From the NCBI GenBank assembly GCA_017991475.1, contig JAGOQK010000006.1, positions 1 through 52,589 of the forward strand: DNA of 52,589 bases, read 5' to 3'. The position numbers were made by a program, and so were the translations under genes. The notes under the pieces were generated by a model. That model saw only the letters and a list, made by a program, of their open reading frames with translations, had not been told where the DNA came from and did not search any database. This stretch comes from Minisyncoccota bacterium (GTDB taxonomy: Bacteria; Patescibacteriota; Minisyncoccia; Phycocordibacterales; PALSA-1337). Positions 24,643 through 33,669 of the stretch are shown piece after piece (positions within the stretch are counted from its first letter, which is position 1; every line of letters begins with the position of its first letter).

Positions 24643-25790
24643 AGATACTCATGATCGGCACATTCGACACCAAGGGTGGAGCAGCTAAGGTGTCTTGGGC
24701 GCTCAAACGAGCATACGAGCGCGCTGGCCACACGGTGACCATGTTCGTGCACCGTAAGCACTCGGATGATGAGTTTGTATTTCAAATACCTCAAACTAGG
24801 GGCCAACAGATCCTCGCCACCCTCTGTGCGACGGATCTGCACTTCTGGAAGACCAACTATATACTCGACACGCCACAATTCAAAGAAGCCGATATTGTCC
24901 ATCTACATAACATTCATGGAAATTTCTTTAACCATGCAACCTTCGAGAAGATGACCCGGCTCAAGCCGGTCGTATGGACGTTTCATGACATGTGGGCGCT
25001 CACTGGACATAATGCGTGGGGCTACGAATCATTCATCGATACAACATCGTCTATCCCTCAGATCGAAACGACCCCCCATCTTCGCTGGGATAACAAGCGA
25101 TTCTTGTATAAAACCAAACAGAAAATGTCCAAGGCGCCATTCACTGTTGTCACTCCTTCCAAGTGGCTGGCACAAGAAGCGAGGAGGGGCGTATTAAAAG
25201 ATCATCGCATTGAAACTATACACAATGGAGTAGACACAACCATTTTCAAACCAACTGATCAGACTGAGGCTCGCACGAAACTATCTCTACCGCTTGATAA
25301 AAAAATCGTGCTCACTGTTGCACAAGGCGGGCTTGGCAATCCACAGAAAGGCGGTGCATATGTGGATGAACTCCAGAGGCGATTCCAAAATGACAAGAAT
25401 ATCGCGTTCATCGCTATCGGTAGCAAGGATACCTACATCAAGGACCCTGCTCAGCTTGCGCTCTATTATTCTGCCGCCGACGTATTACTATTTACATCTC
25501 TCGCCGAAAATTTCCCGCTCGTCGTACTCGAAGCGATGGCGTGCGGGCTCCCGATTGTCTCATTCGACGTTGGAGGCGTCAAAGAAGCGGTCGCTCACGG
25601 AGAGCATGGCTACATTGCACGCTACAAGGATGTAGATGATGCATATGCAGGACTCAACGAAATCTTGAAGCTCGACACGGATGCCGCCTTTGGTATGAGA
25701 ACTTCATGCCGCGAACGCGCGCAAAAGAAGTTCGACGTGGGCATGATGGCGGATATGTACCTGAAGCTATATAATTCCCTGTTGCAATGA
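24639..25790 (+). CDS. GT4-family glycosyltransferase
   Basis: A 383-residue GT-B glycosyltransferase. The N-terminus K-I-L-M-I-G-T-F-D-T-K-G-G-A-A-K-V-S carries the glycine-rich acceptor loop, and E-N-F-P-L-V-V-L-E-A-M-A-C-G-L-P gives a full E-x7-E donor motif. F-H-D-M-W-A-L-T-G-H is typical of WcaC/WcaL-like enzymes. Overlaps its neighbours by 4 bp on each side, indicating translational coupling. Confidence 0.88.
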   Translation: MKILMIGTFDTKGGAAKVSWALKRAYERAGHTVTMFVHRKHSDDEFVFQIPQTRGQQILATLCATDLHFWKTNYILDTPQFKEADIVHLHNIHGNFFNHATFEKMTRLKPVVWTFHDMWALTGHNAWGYESFIDTTSSIPQIETTPHLRWDNKRFLYKTKQKMSKAPFTVVTPSKWLAQEARRGVLKDHRIETIHNGVDTTIFKPTDQTEARTKLSLPLDKKIVLTVAQGGLGNPQKGGAYVDELQRRFQNDKNIAFIAIGSKDTYIKDPAQLALYYSAADVLLFTSLAENFPLVVLEAMACGLPIVSFDVGGVKEAVAHGEHGYIARYKDVDDAYAGLNEILKLDTDAAFGMRTSCRERAQKKFDVGMMADMYLKLYNSLLQ

Positions 25791-26704
25791 AATTCACCAT
25801 CGTCACACCGGTCTTCAATGGCGCCGCACACATCCGATCGACCATCGAGAGCGTCGTATCACAGCGCGGCGATTTTTCCATTGAATACATCGTGCGAGAC
25901 GGCGGATCGACCGACGGGAGCGTTTCTATCGTTCAGGAGTACAAGGATAGGCTCTCAAAAGGAGAACTCGTTGCCCACTGCAAGGACCTCTCTATTTCAT
26001 GCGTATCAGAAAAGGATCAGGGTATGTATGATGCGATCAACAAAGGATTTTCAGATGGTACCGGAGATATCCTGGCCTGGATCAATGCAGACGACTATTA
26101 CCTTCCCGGCGCATTTCAAGTAATTGCACGTACTTTTGAAACATTCTCTGAGATTACCTGGCTCAAAGGTCAGACCTGTTTCATCGATGAGAACGAACCA
26201 GGCACAGACGCACCCGCTGCATGCGCTCCATGCTATGTATTCGAACAATCCTGGATACGACGCGGAATCTATGGTCGATATGCTCCCTTCATCCACCAAG
26301 ACAGCGTCTTCTGGCGCCGGTCACTCTGGGACAAAATCAAATCGATAGATCATTCATACAAGCTTGCTGGAGACTACTGGCTGTGGACCAGATTCGCGGA
26401 GCATTCCCCACTTTATTCGCTCAACCAGCGCCTCAGCGTATTCCGTTCAGTCGCATCGAGCCTTTCGCATGCCCATGAAGACCACTATCGCACGGAACAG
26501 GCTCGAGCCCTTCCACCACACCGAGACTGGTTCGAATTCCGCATCAAACTCTTCTTCTGGCTCAAGAACAAGCTCCGCGCCGAAAAGATATCTGAGACAC
26601 TCTACCCTCTCCTTTTCAAACGAGAGCAAAAGGACTATATTGATATGGCTCCGGACAACATACCTATCAAGAAACTAGCCCGCTCATATATCGCACACCC
26701 ATGA
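25787..26704 (+). CDS. GT2-family glycosyltransferase
   Basis: A 305-residue GT-A enzyme. F-T-I-V-T-P-V-F-N-G (3-12) and R-D-G-G-S-T-D-G-S are the donor-binding motifs; W-I-N-A-D-D-Y-Y contains the D-x-D-like metal site. The acceptor part has F-I-H-Q-D-S-V-F-W-R-R, characteristic of WcaA/WbbL-like GT2 proteins. Four-base overlaps on both sides place it inside the operon. Confidence 0.88.
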   Translation: MKFTIVTPVFNGAAHIRSTIESVVSQRGDFSIEYIVRDGGSTDGSVSIVQEYKDRLSKGELVAHCKDLSISCVSEKDQGMYDAINKGFSDGTGDILAWINADDYYLPGAFQVIARTFETFSEITWLKGQTCFIDENEPGTDAPAACAPCYVFEQSWIRRGIYGRYAPFIHQDSVFWRRSLWDKIKSIDHSYKLAGDYWLWTRFAEHSPLYSLNQRLSVFRSVASSLSHAHEDHYRTEQARALPPHRDWFEFRIKLFFWLKNKLRAEKISETLYPLLFKREQKDYIDMAPDNIPIKKLARSYIAHP

Positions 26705-27477
26705 AACAACTCCGCTCGAAACTCAAAAAGATAGCCTGGCTCAAGCGCCTCGTCATCAGCCTGCGCCTATTCAAAAATCGCTACAGTATACCCCACAAAG
26801 CGATCTTGATCCGCTCTTTCTTCAAAGATTTCAAAGCCTACAAAGTTCTCCCTCGCAATGAGCACTGGAAACTCCAAGAATCAGACTTGTATCCCTGCAT
26901 ATACGACAAGACTGAGACTCACACCATGGATCCCGTCTATTTCTATCAAGACGCTTGGTGCGCAGGTAAAGTCTTCGCAAACAAGCCGGTTCACCACTGG
27001 GACATCGGCTCGCAGGCGCACATGATTGGCATCATCTCGCAATTCGTGCCGACGACCATGATCGATATCCGTCCACTCACCCTCACCTCACTCAAGAATC
27101 TTCACTTCGTCACCGGAAGCGTCCTCGATCTTCCTTTTAAGGACGGCGAGATACGCTCGCTGAGCTCCATCTGCGTACTCGAGCATATCGGCCTCGGCCG
27201 CTACGGCGATCCGATCGACCAGTTCGGCTCCGAGAAGGCGTTCGCTGAAATGAAGCGCGTGCTGGCCCCGGACGGCGATCTTTACATATCGGTGCCGGTG
27301 GACGCGGAGAACAAAGTATTCTTCAACGCGCACCGCGCATTCACAAGAGACTATGTGCTCGAGCTCTTCAAAGGACTCATGCTCGCAGAGGAAAAGTACA
27401 TATACGGTGACAAAATCATGGATTTATACGACGCTCAGAAGGGATTCGGGACGGGTCTGTACCATTTCAAGAAATAA
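26701..27477 (+). CDS. DUF268-like protein (methyltransferase-fold) of the glycan operon
   Basis: A 258-residue protein. Residues about 88-255 follow the DUF268 pattern: F-A-N-K-P-V-H-H-W-D-I-G-S, D-I-R-P-L, L-P-F-K-D-G-E-I-R-S-L-S-S-I-C-V-L-E-H-I-G-L-G-R-Y-G-D and the end G-F-G-T-G-L-Y-H-F-K-K. The order of motifs is that of a class I SAM methyltransferase, but motif I is atypical. DUF268 proteins recur in polysaccharide clusters without a demonstrated reaction. The first ~60 residues are basic and may bind the membrane. It overlaps the previous gene by 4 bp. Confidence 0.78.
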   Translation: MKQLRSKLKKIAWLKRLVISLRLFKNRYSIPHKAILIRSFFKDFKAYKVLPRNEHWKLQESDLYPCIYDKTETHTMDPVYFYQDAWCAGKVFANKPVHHWDIGSQAHMIGIISQFVPTTMIDIRPLTLTSLKNLHFVTGSVLDLPFKDGEIRSLSSICVLEHIGLGRYGDPIDQFGSEKAFAEMKRVLAPDGDLYISVPVDAENKVFFNAHRAFTRDYVLELFKGLMLAEEKYIYGDKIMDLYDAQKGFGTGLYHFKK

Positions 27478-27487
27478 TCGTACGACC

Positions 27488-28042
27488 ATGCGGAGGCTCA
27501 AACTATTCCTGAATAAGCTCGTCAGTCTAACTGGATATCGTATCGTGCGATTCGACAGGAGCGGCTACACATTCAGGGATGACATGTACGCTCGAGTCAA
27601 CGACCACTATTCTGCGGGTATACGCGGCATGATACTCGATATAGGATCGTCATACGGGTCATGGGCCAAAGAATCATTCTCAAAAAGCGCTAAAGTCGTC
27701 AGTATGGATGCGCGTCCTGGATCGGACGTCCAAGGAGATGTCATGAAGATGCCTTTTGACGACGAATCATTCGACTGTGTGTTCTGCTTCGAAACCATTG
27801 AGCACGTAAAGAACCCTTTCGTGGCAATCTCGGAGATCCGGCGCGTGCTCAAACCAGGAGGCATATTTATCGGGAGCACTCCATTCATGCATGAATTGCA
27901 CGGCGAAGAATATGGCGACTACTGGAGACTGACTCGGCAGGCATGGAAGATGCTCCTTCAAGATTTCAGGGATGTCGAGGTATCACCATTCGGCCCCAAG
28001 GAGCTCGAGCCGCATCATTATCTGGTCAAAGGAATAAAATAG
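27488..28042 (+). CDS. Class I SAM-dependent methyltransferase
   Basis: A 184-residue Methyltransf_11-type protein. Motif I is I-L-D-I-G-S-S-Y-G-S-W and motif post-I is S-M-D-A-R-P-G. The segment M-P-F-D-D-E-S-F-D-C-V-F-C-F-E-T-I-E-H-V is classic for small-molecule O-methyltransferases. ATG 27488 is chosen, 10 bp after the DUF268 stop; the frame continues upstream only through that gene. It is the last gene of the + operon. The next gene is convergent and only 15 bp away, with no clear terminator. Confidence 0.85.
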   Translation: MRRLKLFLNKLVSLTGYRIVRFDRSGYTFRDDMYARVNDHYSAGIRGMILDIGSSYGSWAKESFSKSAKVVSMDARPGSDVQGDVMKMPFDDESFDCVFCFETIEHVKNPFVAISEIRRVLKPGGIFIGSTPFMHELHGEEYGDYWRLTRQAWKMLLQDFRDVEVSPFGPKELEPHHYLVKGIK

Positions 28043-28057
28043 GTCAAAGGAAATCAC

Positions 28058-29014
28058 TCAATACCTCATAACGGTCAAATATTTATTTACGAAATACCTC
28101 TCCTTGTCCCGATAATAACTCCAATCCATATCTTCGTTCTTCATGATGATATGCGGAATATCGCCGTAATATGATGCAAAATGACCTAATGTACTGTCTG
28201 ATCCGATGAGTGCGTCACAAGATGCAAGCGTGAACAGATCAGTCACCACATCGTTTCGACTTATAATTACATTCAAACCTTTGAATACGGTCTCAGAAAT
28301 CGATTCATCAGTAGTGACTACGAAGCACACATCAGCGACTTTCTTACCCATCACATTGAGGTATTCACGCATAATCTCCGCCGCCCGCTCAGGCGCGACA
28401 TAGTACTTGCCACCCTTGAATGTCTTATAATCAGTCTGGCGCACATGAACCGCCACAATTTCAGCGTACATCGAACGCAACGGGGAGATGATCGAATCAA
28501 CTTTGGCGCGGATATGAGCCGCAGGCCGCATCGACTCAACGACGCGCACACGGTGAAGCTCGATACCCGTGGCGTTGCGGAATACACCTCCGGATACCGA
28601 CGCAAAATAGAAATCACCCATCGATGCCTCATGTACCGAAAGCTTCTCGGCAGCAGGAGCGGTCGGTGGTAGATAATACACTTCTCCTTCATCATTCGAG
28701 TAGACTACCTTATCGCCCCCTAACCACAACACAGGCTTCACGACGCTCAGTTTATAAAATTTCCTCCAAAGACGAATGAACAGCGATGTCTTGCGAAGAC
28801 GACTCCGATAATACGGCAAAGAAAATATCCTGGATATCAAGCTCCCTTCTGAGAGATTATCGAAGGAGCGTGCGTGCTCGAAGAACGAATGATTGATACA
28901 TCCATATCCTCGATCGCACGCATAGGCGAACACGCTGATATGATTCCATATCTGATTGGCGAGCTCTCCACCGTCGTGCGCAACTATGATGATATTCTTT
29001 TTGTTTGGTACCAT
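28058..29014 (-). CDS. Divergent GT11-like glycosyltransferase (second copy)
   Basis: A 318-residue paralogue-like match to the 16374 protein. The first motif is degenerate (G-G-E-L-A-N-Q-I-W-N-H), but V-A-V-H-V-R-Q-T-D-Y-K-T-F-K-G-G keeps the H-x-R-x-x-D-Y core, and D-L-F-T-L-A-S-C-D-A-L-I-G-S-D-S-T-L is well preserved. Likely a fucosyltransferase-related enzyme with changed specificity. It lies 9 bp behind the GT4 gene at 29024, but a TATAAT box at that gene's stop codon suggests its own start site too. Confidence 0.78.
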   Translation of the reverse strand: MVPNKKNIIIVAHDGGELANQIWNHISVFAYACDRGYGCINHSFFEHARSFDNLSEGSLISRIFSLPYYRSRLRKTSLFIRLWRKFYKLSVVKPVLWLGGDKVVYSNDEGEVYYLPPTAPAAEKLSVHEASMGDFYFASVSGGVFRNATGIELHRVRVVESMRPAAHIRAKVDSIISPLRSMYAEIVAVHVRQTDYKTFKGGKYYVAPERAAEIMREYLNVMGKKVADVCFVVTTDESISETVFKGLNVIISRNDVVTDLFTLASCDALIGSDSTLGHFASYYGDIPHIIMKNEDMDWSYYRDKERYFVNKYLTVMRY

Positions 29015-29022
29015 AGATGGAT

Positions 29023-29028
29023 ATTATA
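29023..29028 (-). promoter_or_regulatory. -10 box for the GT11-like gene at 28058
   Basis: A perfect TATAAT on the minus strand overlaps the stop codon of the upstream GT4 gene and lies eight bases before the ATG at 29014. No good -35 or TG extension is present. Confidence 0.35.
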
Positions 29029-30127
29029 CCGCGATGAAGGATACAATCTTGTGGGCGAGACTGTCCCAAGAATAAGTTCGAGCCTCAACCTTCGCTCGCG
29101 TCGCTTTCTCAATCAACTGCTCAGGATTGGCCGATATACGCGCAATCGCATCCGCAAGAGCGTGCGCGTCTCTCGCGGGTATCAGCGTCGAATTGTCGTC
29201 ATTGAGAACCTCCCTCATAGACGGCATATCTGAAGCTATAATCGGCGTTCCCGACGCCATATACTCGAACATCTTGATTGGCGAAGTATAATGCTCCGAT
29301 TCAGTACTTGAAGGTATGTTCGGCAACAACAACATGTCAGCAGCAGACAGGAATGATGAAATTTCGGAATGATTCTTGTGGCCAAGAATCGAAATATTGG
29401 TCAAACCTTTCTCAATCACGATACCTCTGTACTTCACTATATCCGCATCTGTTCCGCCGATGATCCAGAACATAATTCGCTGATCATCATTGAGTACTTC
29501 CGCAGCAGCGATAACTACATCGATACCCTTCCATTCGTAGAGATGACCGACATACATAGCGATTTTCTTATCCGTAGGAATACTGAGTCGCGCACGGAGC
29601 ATGGCCTTGTCGCCAAGTGCATCGAACTCCTTCAGGTCGACTGCGTTCGGCACTGCGATCGTATTCGAGAACCCCTCCGCTTTGAATTCCGCCTCGGTAC
29701 CCTTGGAATTACAAATAACGCCTGTAACGCCTTTCAGCATAAATTTGAATAGCCCAATTTTGCTCTGCGGCCAATTGTGCGCATAGTAAAAAACTCTATG
29801 CCCGCGATGAATGAAAAGGAAAGCGATCTCAGGATCACGAGTCATGATGATTGTGTTTCTGGAAAGCTTAAGCAGGAGAAGCGATGCGAGGAATGAGGAG
29901 GACTGGATCCTGAAGCCCCGATCGACGACCCGAAGCTTCCGTATGGGAAAATCCGAACTCAAACCATAGTACGAGAACGCGTCCAATGTTATAGCATTGG
30001 CGCGCGCAGGGACAACGAGCTCGACGGCGTGTCCGAGAGCGGCGAGCGCTTCGCAGACCTTCATGATCTGGAATCCATGAGCCTTCTCAGTAGGGATGCG
30101 TGCGTTGACGATATAGGCGATATTCAT
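29024..30127 (-). CDS. GT4-family glycosyltransferase
   Basis: A 367-residue GT-B enzyme. It has R-I-P-T-E-K-A-H-G-F-Q-I-M-K near the N-terminus (acceptor loop), M-Y-V-G-H-L-Y-E-W-K-G at the start of the donor domain and S-E-H-Y-T-S-P-I-K-M-F-E-Y-M-A-S-G-T-P with the E-x7-E motif shifted as S-P-I-K-M-F-E-Y. It is divergent from the FkbM gene at 30208, and a weak GATACT box lies six bases before its ATG. Confidence 0.85.
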   Translation of the reverse strand: MNIAYIVNARIPTEKAHGFQIMKVCEALAALGHAVELVVPARANAITLDAFSYYGLSSDFPIRKLRVVDRGFRIQSSSFLASLLLLKLSRNTIIMTRDPEIAFLFIHRGHRVFYYAHNWPQSKIGLFKFMLKGVTGVICNSKGTEAEFKAEGFSNTIAVPNAVDLKEFDALGDKAMLRARLSIPTDKKIAMYVGHLYEWKGIDVVIAAAEVLNDDQRIMFWIIGGTDADIVKYRGIVIEKGLTNISILGHKNHSEISSFLSAADMLLLPNIPSSTESEHYTSPIKMFEYMASGTPIIASDMPSMREVLNDDNSTLIPARDAHALADAIARISANPEQLIEKATRAKVEARTYSWDSLAHKIVSFIAV

Positions 30128-30181
30128 AGAGATAGTATCAATCTGTGCCTATATGTATAGCAGAAAAAGACGTTTTCCGCA

Positions 30182-30190
30182 TGCTATACT
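30182..30190 (+). promoter_or_regulatory. Extended -10 promoter of the FkbM gene at 30208
   Basis: TGC followed by TATACT. The predicted start near 30197 leaves a leader of about 11 nt before the ATG at 30208, and rules out the upstream in-frame start codons at 30145 and 30181. Confidence 0.5.
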
Positions 30191-30207
30191 ACTTTCCACA
30201 CGATCCC

Positions 30208-30954
30208 ATGAAATCCACCATGATATTTGCGATGAAGAAGCTTGGACTGTTCAAGCCCCTGAAACAAGCGAAGCTCTGGCGCGAAGCGCGCACACGTGGA
30301 CTCATGGACCACTATTCCCCTTTTCTCAAGAAGGGAGACCTTTGCCTCGATATCGGCGCCAACATGGGCGCACGAAGCGAGATCTTTCTCGGCCTCGGTG
30401 CGCGCGTCGTCGCTCTTGAGCCACAAGAGAAGTGTGCAGAATTCATTCGCTCGACATTCGACGCATACCCCATAACCGTCGTCGAGAAAGCCGTGGGCAA
30501 GGAGAGTGGTTCAGCGACGCTTCATTTCTCGGAGGATTCTAGCGTACTCGCCACACTCTCGTCTCAGTGGCAGAATAAGGGACGGTTTGCTGGCACTGAT
30601 TCATGGAACAAGGAACAAACCGTCGAGGTCACGACCCTCGACGCGCTCATCGCCGAGTATGGACTCCCCCGATTCTGCAAAGTGGATGTGGAGGGATTCG
30701 AAGAAGAAGTCTTCACCGGCCTGACACACGCAATTCCTGCACTTTCATTTGAGTTCACTCGAGAATTCATCGAGACCGCCTCTCGCATCATCGACCGTCT
30801 CGAAACTCTCGGCACATATGAATACAACTACTCTATCGGCGAGCGGCATGCTTTGAAACTTGCGAAATGGGTGAATAAGAAAGAGCTTTTCGAGCTCCTT
30901 GCACAAGAATCTGATGCCGACCTATGGGGCGATATATACGCTCGACTCAAGTAA
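30208..30954 (+). CDS. FkbM-family methyltransferase (second copy)
   Basis: A 248-residue protein with motif I L-C-L-D-I-G-A-N-M-G-A-R-S, then V-A-L-E-P-Q-E-K-C and K-V-D-V-E-G-F-E-E-E-V: the FkbM profile. The start is uncertain. In-frame GTG 30145 and ATG 30181 exist, but a TGC-TATACT box at 30182-30190 would lie inside those versions, so ATG 30208 is preferred. It is the only rightward gene in a stretch of leftward GT and methyltransferase genes. Probably modifies a glycan. Confidence 0.83.
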   Translation: MKSTMIFAMKKLGLFKPLKQAKLWREARTRGLMDHYSPFLKKGDLCLDIGANMGARSEIFLGLGARVVALEPQEKCAEFIRSTFDAYPITVVEKAVGKESGSATLHFSEDSSVLATLSSQWQNKGRFAGTDSWNKEQTVEVTTLDALIAEYGLPRFCKVDVEGFEEEVFTGLTHAIPALSFEFTREFIETASRIIDRLETLGTYEYNYSIGERHALKLAKWVNKKELFELLAQESDADLWGDIYARLK

Positions 30955-30976
30955 AATACTAGTTGCGACAAACTTC

Positions 30977-31594
30977 TTAAGACTTCTCCAGAACGTAGAA
31001 ATGGTGGTACCGACTATCGAATGGCACAAACTCCTTCTTGATGTGCGCGAGCTTAGATATCGCTGCGCGTAGGCGACGCGGCGAATATCCCTTTTTACCG
31101 ATCTCCCAAAAATGTTGTCCATTGAAGACATGCTTCTTCGGGAATGCGAATTTGAAAAGGAATCGAATCTCTTTCAGAAACGGTAACTTGAATGACACTG
31201 CGAATGGAGGGCCGAAATGAGGCACGCTGATAAGCACGCGTTTCCTAGAGACGCGCAACAATTCACCGAGCGCCTTCTCGAACTTCTCGAACGGGATATG
31301 CTCAAGCACTTCGAACGCGCAGACTACATCGAACGATGCATCAGCAAATGGCAGTGCGTCAATCGCGGCGACAACATCCGGATTGAGATCTTCAGCAATG
31401 TCAGCACTGGTGTATATCACGTCGGCGAGATTCCTCTTGATATACGACTCAAGCACACCATCGCCTCCGCCGACTTCGAGGATGGATTTTGGATTGCTCG
31501 AAAGTACTTCGCGAAGCTGATGATAGTAGCTCGCCCAACGCTCAGGATAACAATAGCGCTCGAACGAATAGTGTTGTTTATCGACTTGCTTCAT
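30977..31594 (-). CDS. Class I SAM-dependent methyltransferase
   Basis: A 205-residue Methyltransf_11-type protein with motif I I-L-E-V-G-G-G-D-G-V-L-E, D-A-L-P-F-A-D-A-S-F-D-V-V-C-A-F-E-V-L-E-H-I and a C-terminal F-Y-V-L-E-K. The start at 31594 overlaps the 3' end of the GT4 gene by 17 bp and suits the family; the frame extends to 31654 only inside that gene. It is the last gene of the leftward group 34779-30977. Confidence 0.83.
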   Translation of the reverse strand: MKQVDKQHYSFERYCYPERWASYYHQLREVLSSNPKSILEVGGGDGVLESYIKRNLADVIYTSADIAEDLNPDVVAAIDALPFADASFDVVCAFEVLEHIPFEKFEKALGELLRVSRKRVLISVPHFGPPFAVSFKLPFLKEIRFLFKFAFPKKHVFNGQHFWEIGKKGYSPRRLRAAISKLAHIKKEFVPFDSRYHHFYVLEKS

Positions 31595-32654
31595 GGTGCA
31601 TGTGACTGATGAGGAGTGGAATAAGATTATACAGCGAATGAGCGGAAACGACATAGTCTCTCAATGAAGTTGAAACATCACTGAGATCACGGCCCATGAT
31701 ACCTTTCATGGTTTCTGCGCATGCCACAGCAGTCTGTTCGCCCATAAATAATCCGTGCGGCTCGAGGATATTCTTGAACGCGACATTCGATGAGATTACG
31801 GGAATTCCACAGGCGAAAGCCTCGAGTACTGCCTTATCGACACTGCCCGTATTACTCATGTTTATGAACAAGTCCGCATCCTGCAGATACGTGACGATTT
31901 CTTGAGGAACAACTGACCCAACAAAACTGATGTTCTCCGAGAAATTAAGAACTTTGACCATCTCCCTCAAATCGTCCGAGTATTTACTATCCGCATCCGT
32001 CACCGCGCCGCCAACGATCGTGAATGAAACATCTTTTCCCTCCTCAATGAGCTCACCAACGGCTCCGATCATAAGATCGACATTCTTGACCCGAGCTACT
32101 CGCCCCGTCGTGAGGATTCTCAAGGTATCCGAGGACTCTTTGCGCGCGAGTGGGGCGAAATGATCAGTATCGATGCCATGCCTCGTGACGATGACTTTGT
32201 CGCTCACAAGCCTGAAGCTCTCATGCGATGCCGTAAATATCCTGTTGACGAGCTTCTCCGCGATTCGAAGTTTCCAGTCCACATGCCCGTGAGTATACCA
32301 GAGAGAAACATCCTTACTGAGCGTCTTCCAGACCAGTCCGGCGAGAACGATGTAGACAGGATTCATGTGAACGAAGACAGTATCGTAGTTGTTGCGCTCA
32401 CGTAAGATATACTTGAAAAAAAACATCGTCCTCTTTATTTTGTTTCCTACTGACAACTTACCACTTACAACTGAAGACTTTTCCTTCCCAAGCGAGAGCA
32501 CTTTCACATTCGCCGGTAATTCATGGGAACCCTCCTCAAGACATACAACTGTGACTGTCTCGCAGCGCTTCGCGAATTCGACGATCCAACGATGAAAAAA
32601 TCCGAGAACAGGGTCGTCTTGATTCACCTTTTGCGTCACAATGAGGAGTCGCAT
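31578..32654 (-). CDS. GT4-family glycosyltransferase
   Basis: A 358-residue GT-B enzyme. The donor domain starts at I-L-T-T-G-R-V-A-R-V-K-N-V-D-L-M, and S-N-T-G-S-V-D-K-A-V-L-E-A-F-A-C-G-I-P is the E-x7-E region with D replacing the first E. Residues around 58-68 (S-S-V-V-S-G-K-L-S-V) are encoded by a degenerate heptanucleotide repeat and look like an insertion between a strand and the next helix. It starts 4 bp after the preceding GT4 gene. Confidence 0.85.
   Translation of the reverse strand: MRLLIVTQKVNQDDPVLGFFHRWIVEFAKRCETVTVVCLEEGSHELPANVKVLSLGKEKSSVVSGKLSVGNKIKRTMFFFKYILRERNNYDTVFVHMNPVYIVLAGLVWKTLSKDVSLWYTHGHVDWKLRIAEKLVNRIFTASHESFRLVSDKVIVTRHGIDTDHFAPLARKESSDTLRILTTGRVARVKNVDLMIGAVGELIEEGKDVSFTIVGGAVTDADSKYSDDLREMVKVLNFSENISFVGSVVPQEIVTYLQDADLFINMSNTGSVDKAVLEAFACGIPVISSNVAFKNILEPHGLFMGEQTAVACAETMKGIMGRDLSDVSTSLRDYVVSAHSLYNLIPLLISHMHHEASR
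32450..32480. repeat. Degenerate heptanucleotide repeat inside a GT4 gene
   Basis: Four 7-bp units (CTGACAA, CTTACCA, CTTACAA, CTGAAGA) plus CTT. The frame is kept through the tract. Confidence 0.75.
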
Positions 32655-32658
32655 GGGA

Positions 32659-33663
32659 TTACTTTAGATTTTTAACGATGACATCTGCGAGTGTATCTAT
32701 ATCACCGAACGGCACAATTTCTGCACCCACTTCCCGCGCGACTCCCACATCAGTAGAAACTATCTTGCACCCTGCCGCATGCGCTTCCACCAATGTCATA
32801 CCATATCCTTCGAATAGTGAAGTGTTCAAGAACAGGTCAGATGTCTTATAATACGAGTAGAGAACATCACAATCAATCCATTCTTCAAATACGACCATAT
32901 TACTAAGATTAAGCTTTGAGGTATGTGCTATGAGTCCGGATTTTTCTGAACCGGAACCAACAATAACAAGCCCTGCTCTCGGCATCCTTTGAACCACCTT
33001 CGCCCACGCCTTGATTGCCGACTCGATATTCTTCTCCTTTTCCAATCGCGACGCCATCAACACGATTTTTTCAAACTGCGGAAATTTCGTGCGCAAATCA
33101 GCACCCTGAATAATCGGTGCATCCTTTATTTTCTGAGTATCTACTACGATCGGTCTTACCTCTATCTTCGCACTGTCGATCATTAGCTTCTCAACAAGAA
33201 AATCTCGTATCTTATTTGATACAACACGAATATGATCCGCCTTTGGCAAATAGCTCAAGGCCAGCGATTTGCGCACTTTATTCCCGAGTGTATATGCAAA
33301 ATTCGGACTCCCGATATCCGTATGTACCTGCACCTCAAGATTCACGTGCTGAAACTGCTTCTTAAGCGCTACACCCGCCATTGAAGTCAGGAACGGATCT
33401 TGGCAGGTAATATGCGCAATACCTCTTTTTTCAATCAAAAATCTCCCGAGACGCATCGCTGCGAATGGGTTCATGAATTTTGATGATACATTCGTCGGAT
33501 ACGCCCAGCAATTTGGGGCGATAACACTTTCTCCAGGAGAAGTACCGAAAATAATAATATGAACTTCATCCCATTCTTTCGCATATTCCACCTGACGTGC
33601 ACGAACCGCACTCCCTTCCTGGAGAATCTTAGGATCGGTCGATATCATCAACAATTTCTTCAT
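32659..33663 (-). CDS. GT4-family glycosyltransferase
   Basis: A 334-residue GT-B enzyme. The donor domain begins I-V-L-M-A-S-R-L-E-K-E-K-N-I-E-S-A-I-K-A, and S-L-F-E-G-Y-G-M-T-L-V-E-A-H-A-A-G-C-K gives a complete E-x7-E motif. It lies in a tight leftward set with 6 bp before and 4 bp after. Confidence 0.88.
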   Translation of the reverse strand: MKKLLMISTDPKILQEGSAVRARQVEYAKEWDEVHIIIFGTSPGESVIAPNCWAYPTNVSSKFMNPFAAMRLGRFLIEKRGIAHITCQDPFLTSMAGVALKKQFQHVNLEVQVHTDIGSPNFAYTLGNKVRKSLALSYLPKADHIRVVSNKIRDFLVEKLMIDSAKIEVRPIVVDTQKIKDAPIIQGADLRTKFPQFEKIVLMASRLEKEKNIESAIKAWAKVVQRMPRAGLVIVGSGSEKSGLIAHTSKLNLSNMVVFEEWIDCDVLYSYYKTSDLFLNTSLFEGYGMTLVEAHAAGCKIVSTDVGVAREVGAEIVPFGDIDTLADVIVKNLK

Positions 33664-33669
33664 GCTCGT

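Noticed and set aside
30145-30207. Upstream start of the FkbM gene (GTG 30145 or ATG 30181)
   Set aside because: A TGC-TATACT promoter element lies within this stretch; the later ATG 30208 fits it better. The choice remains open.
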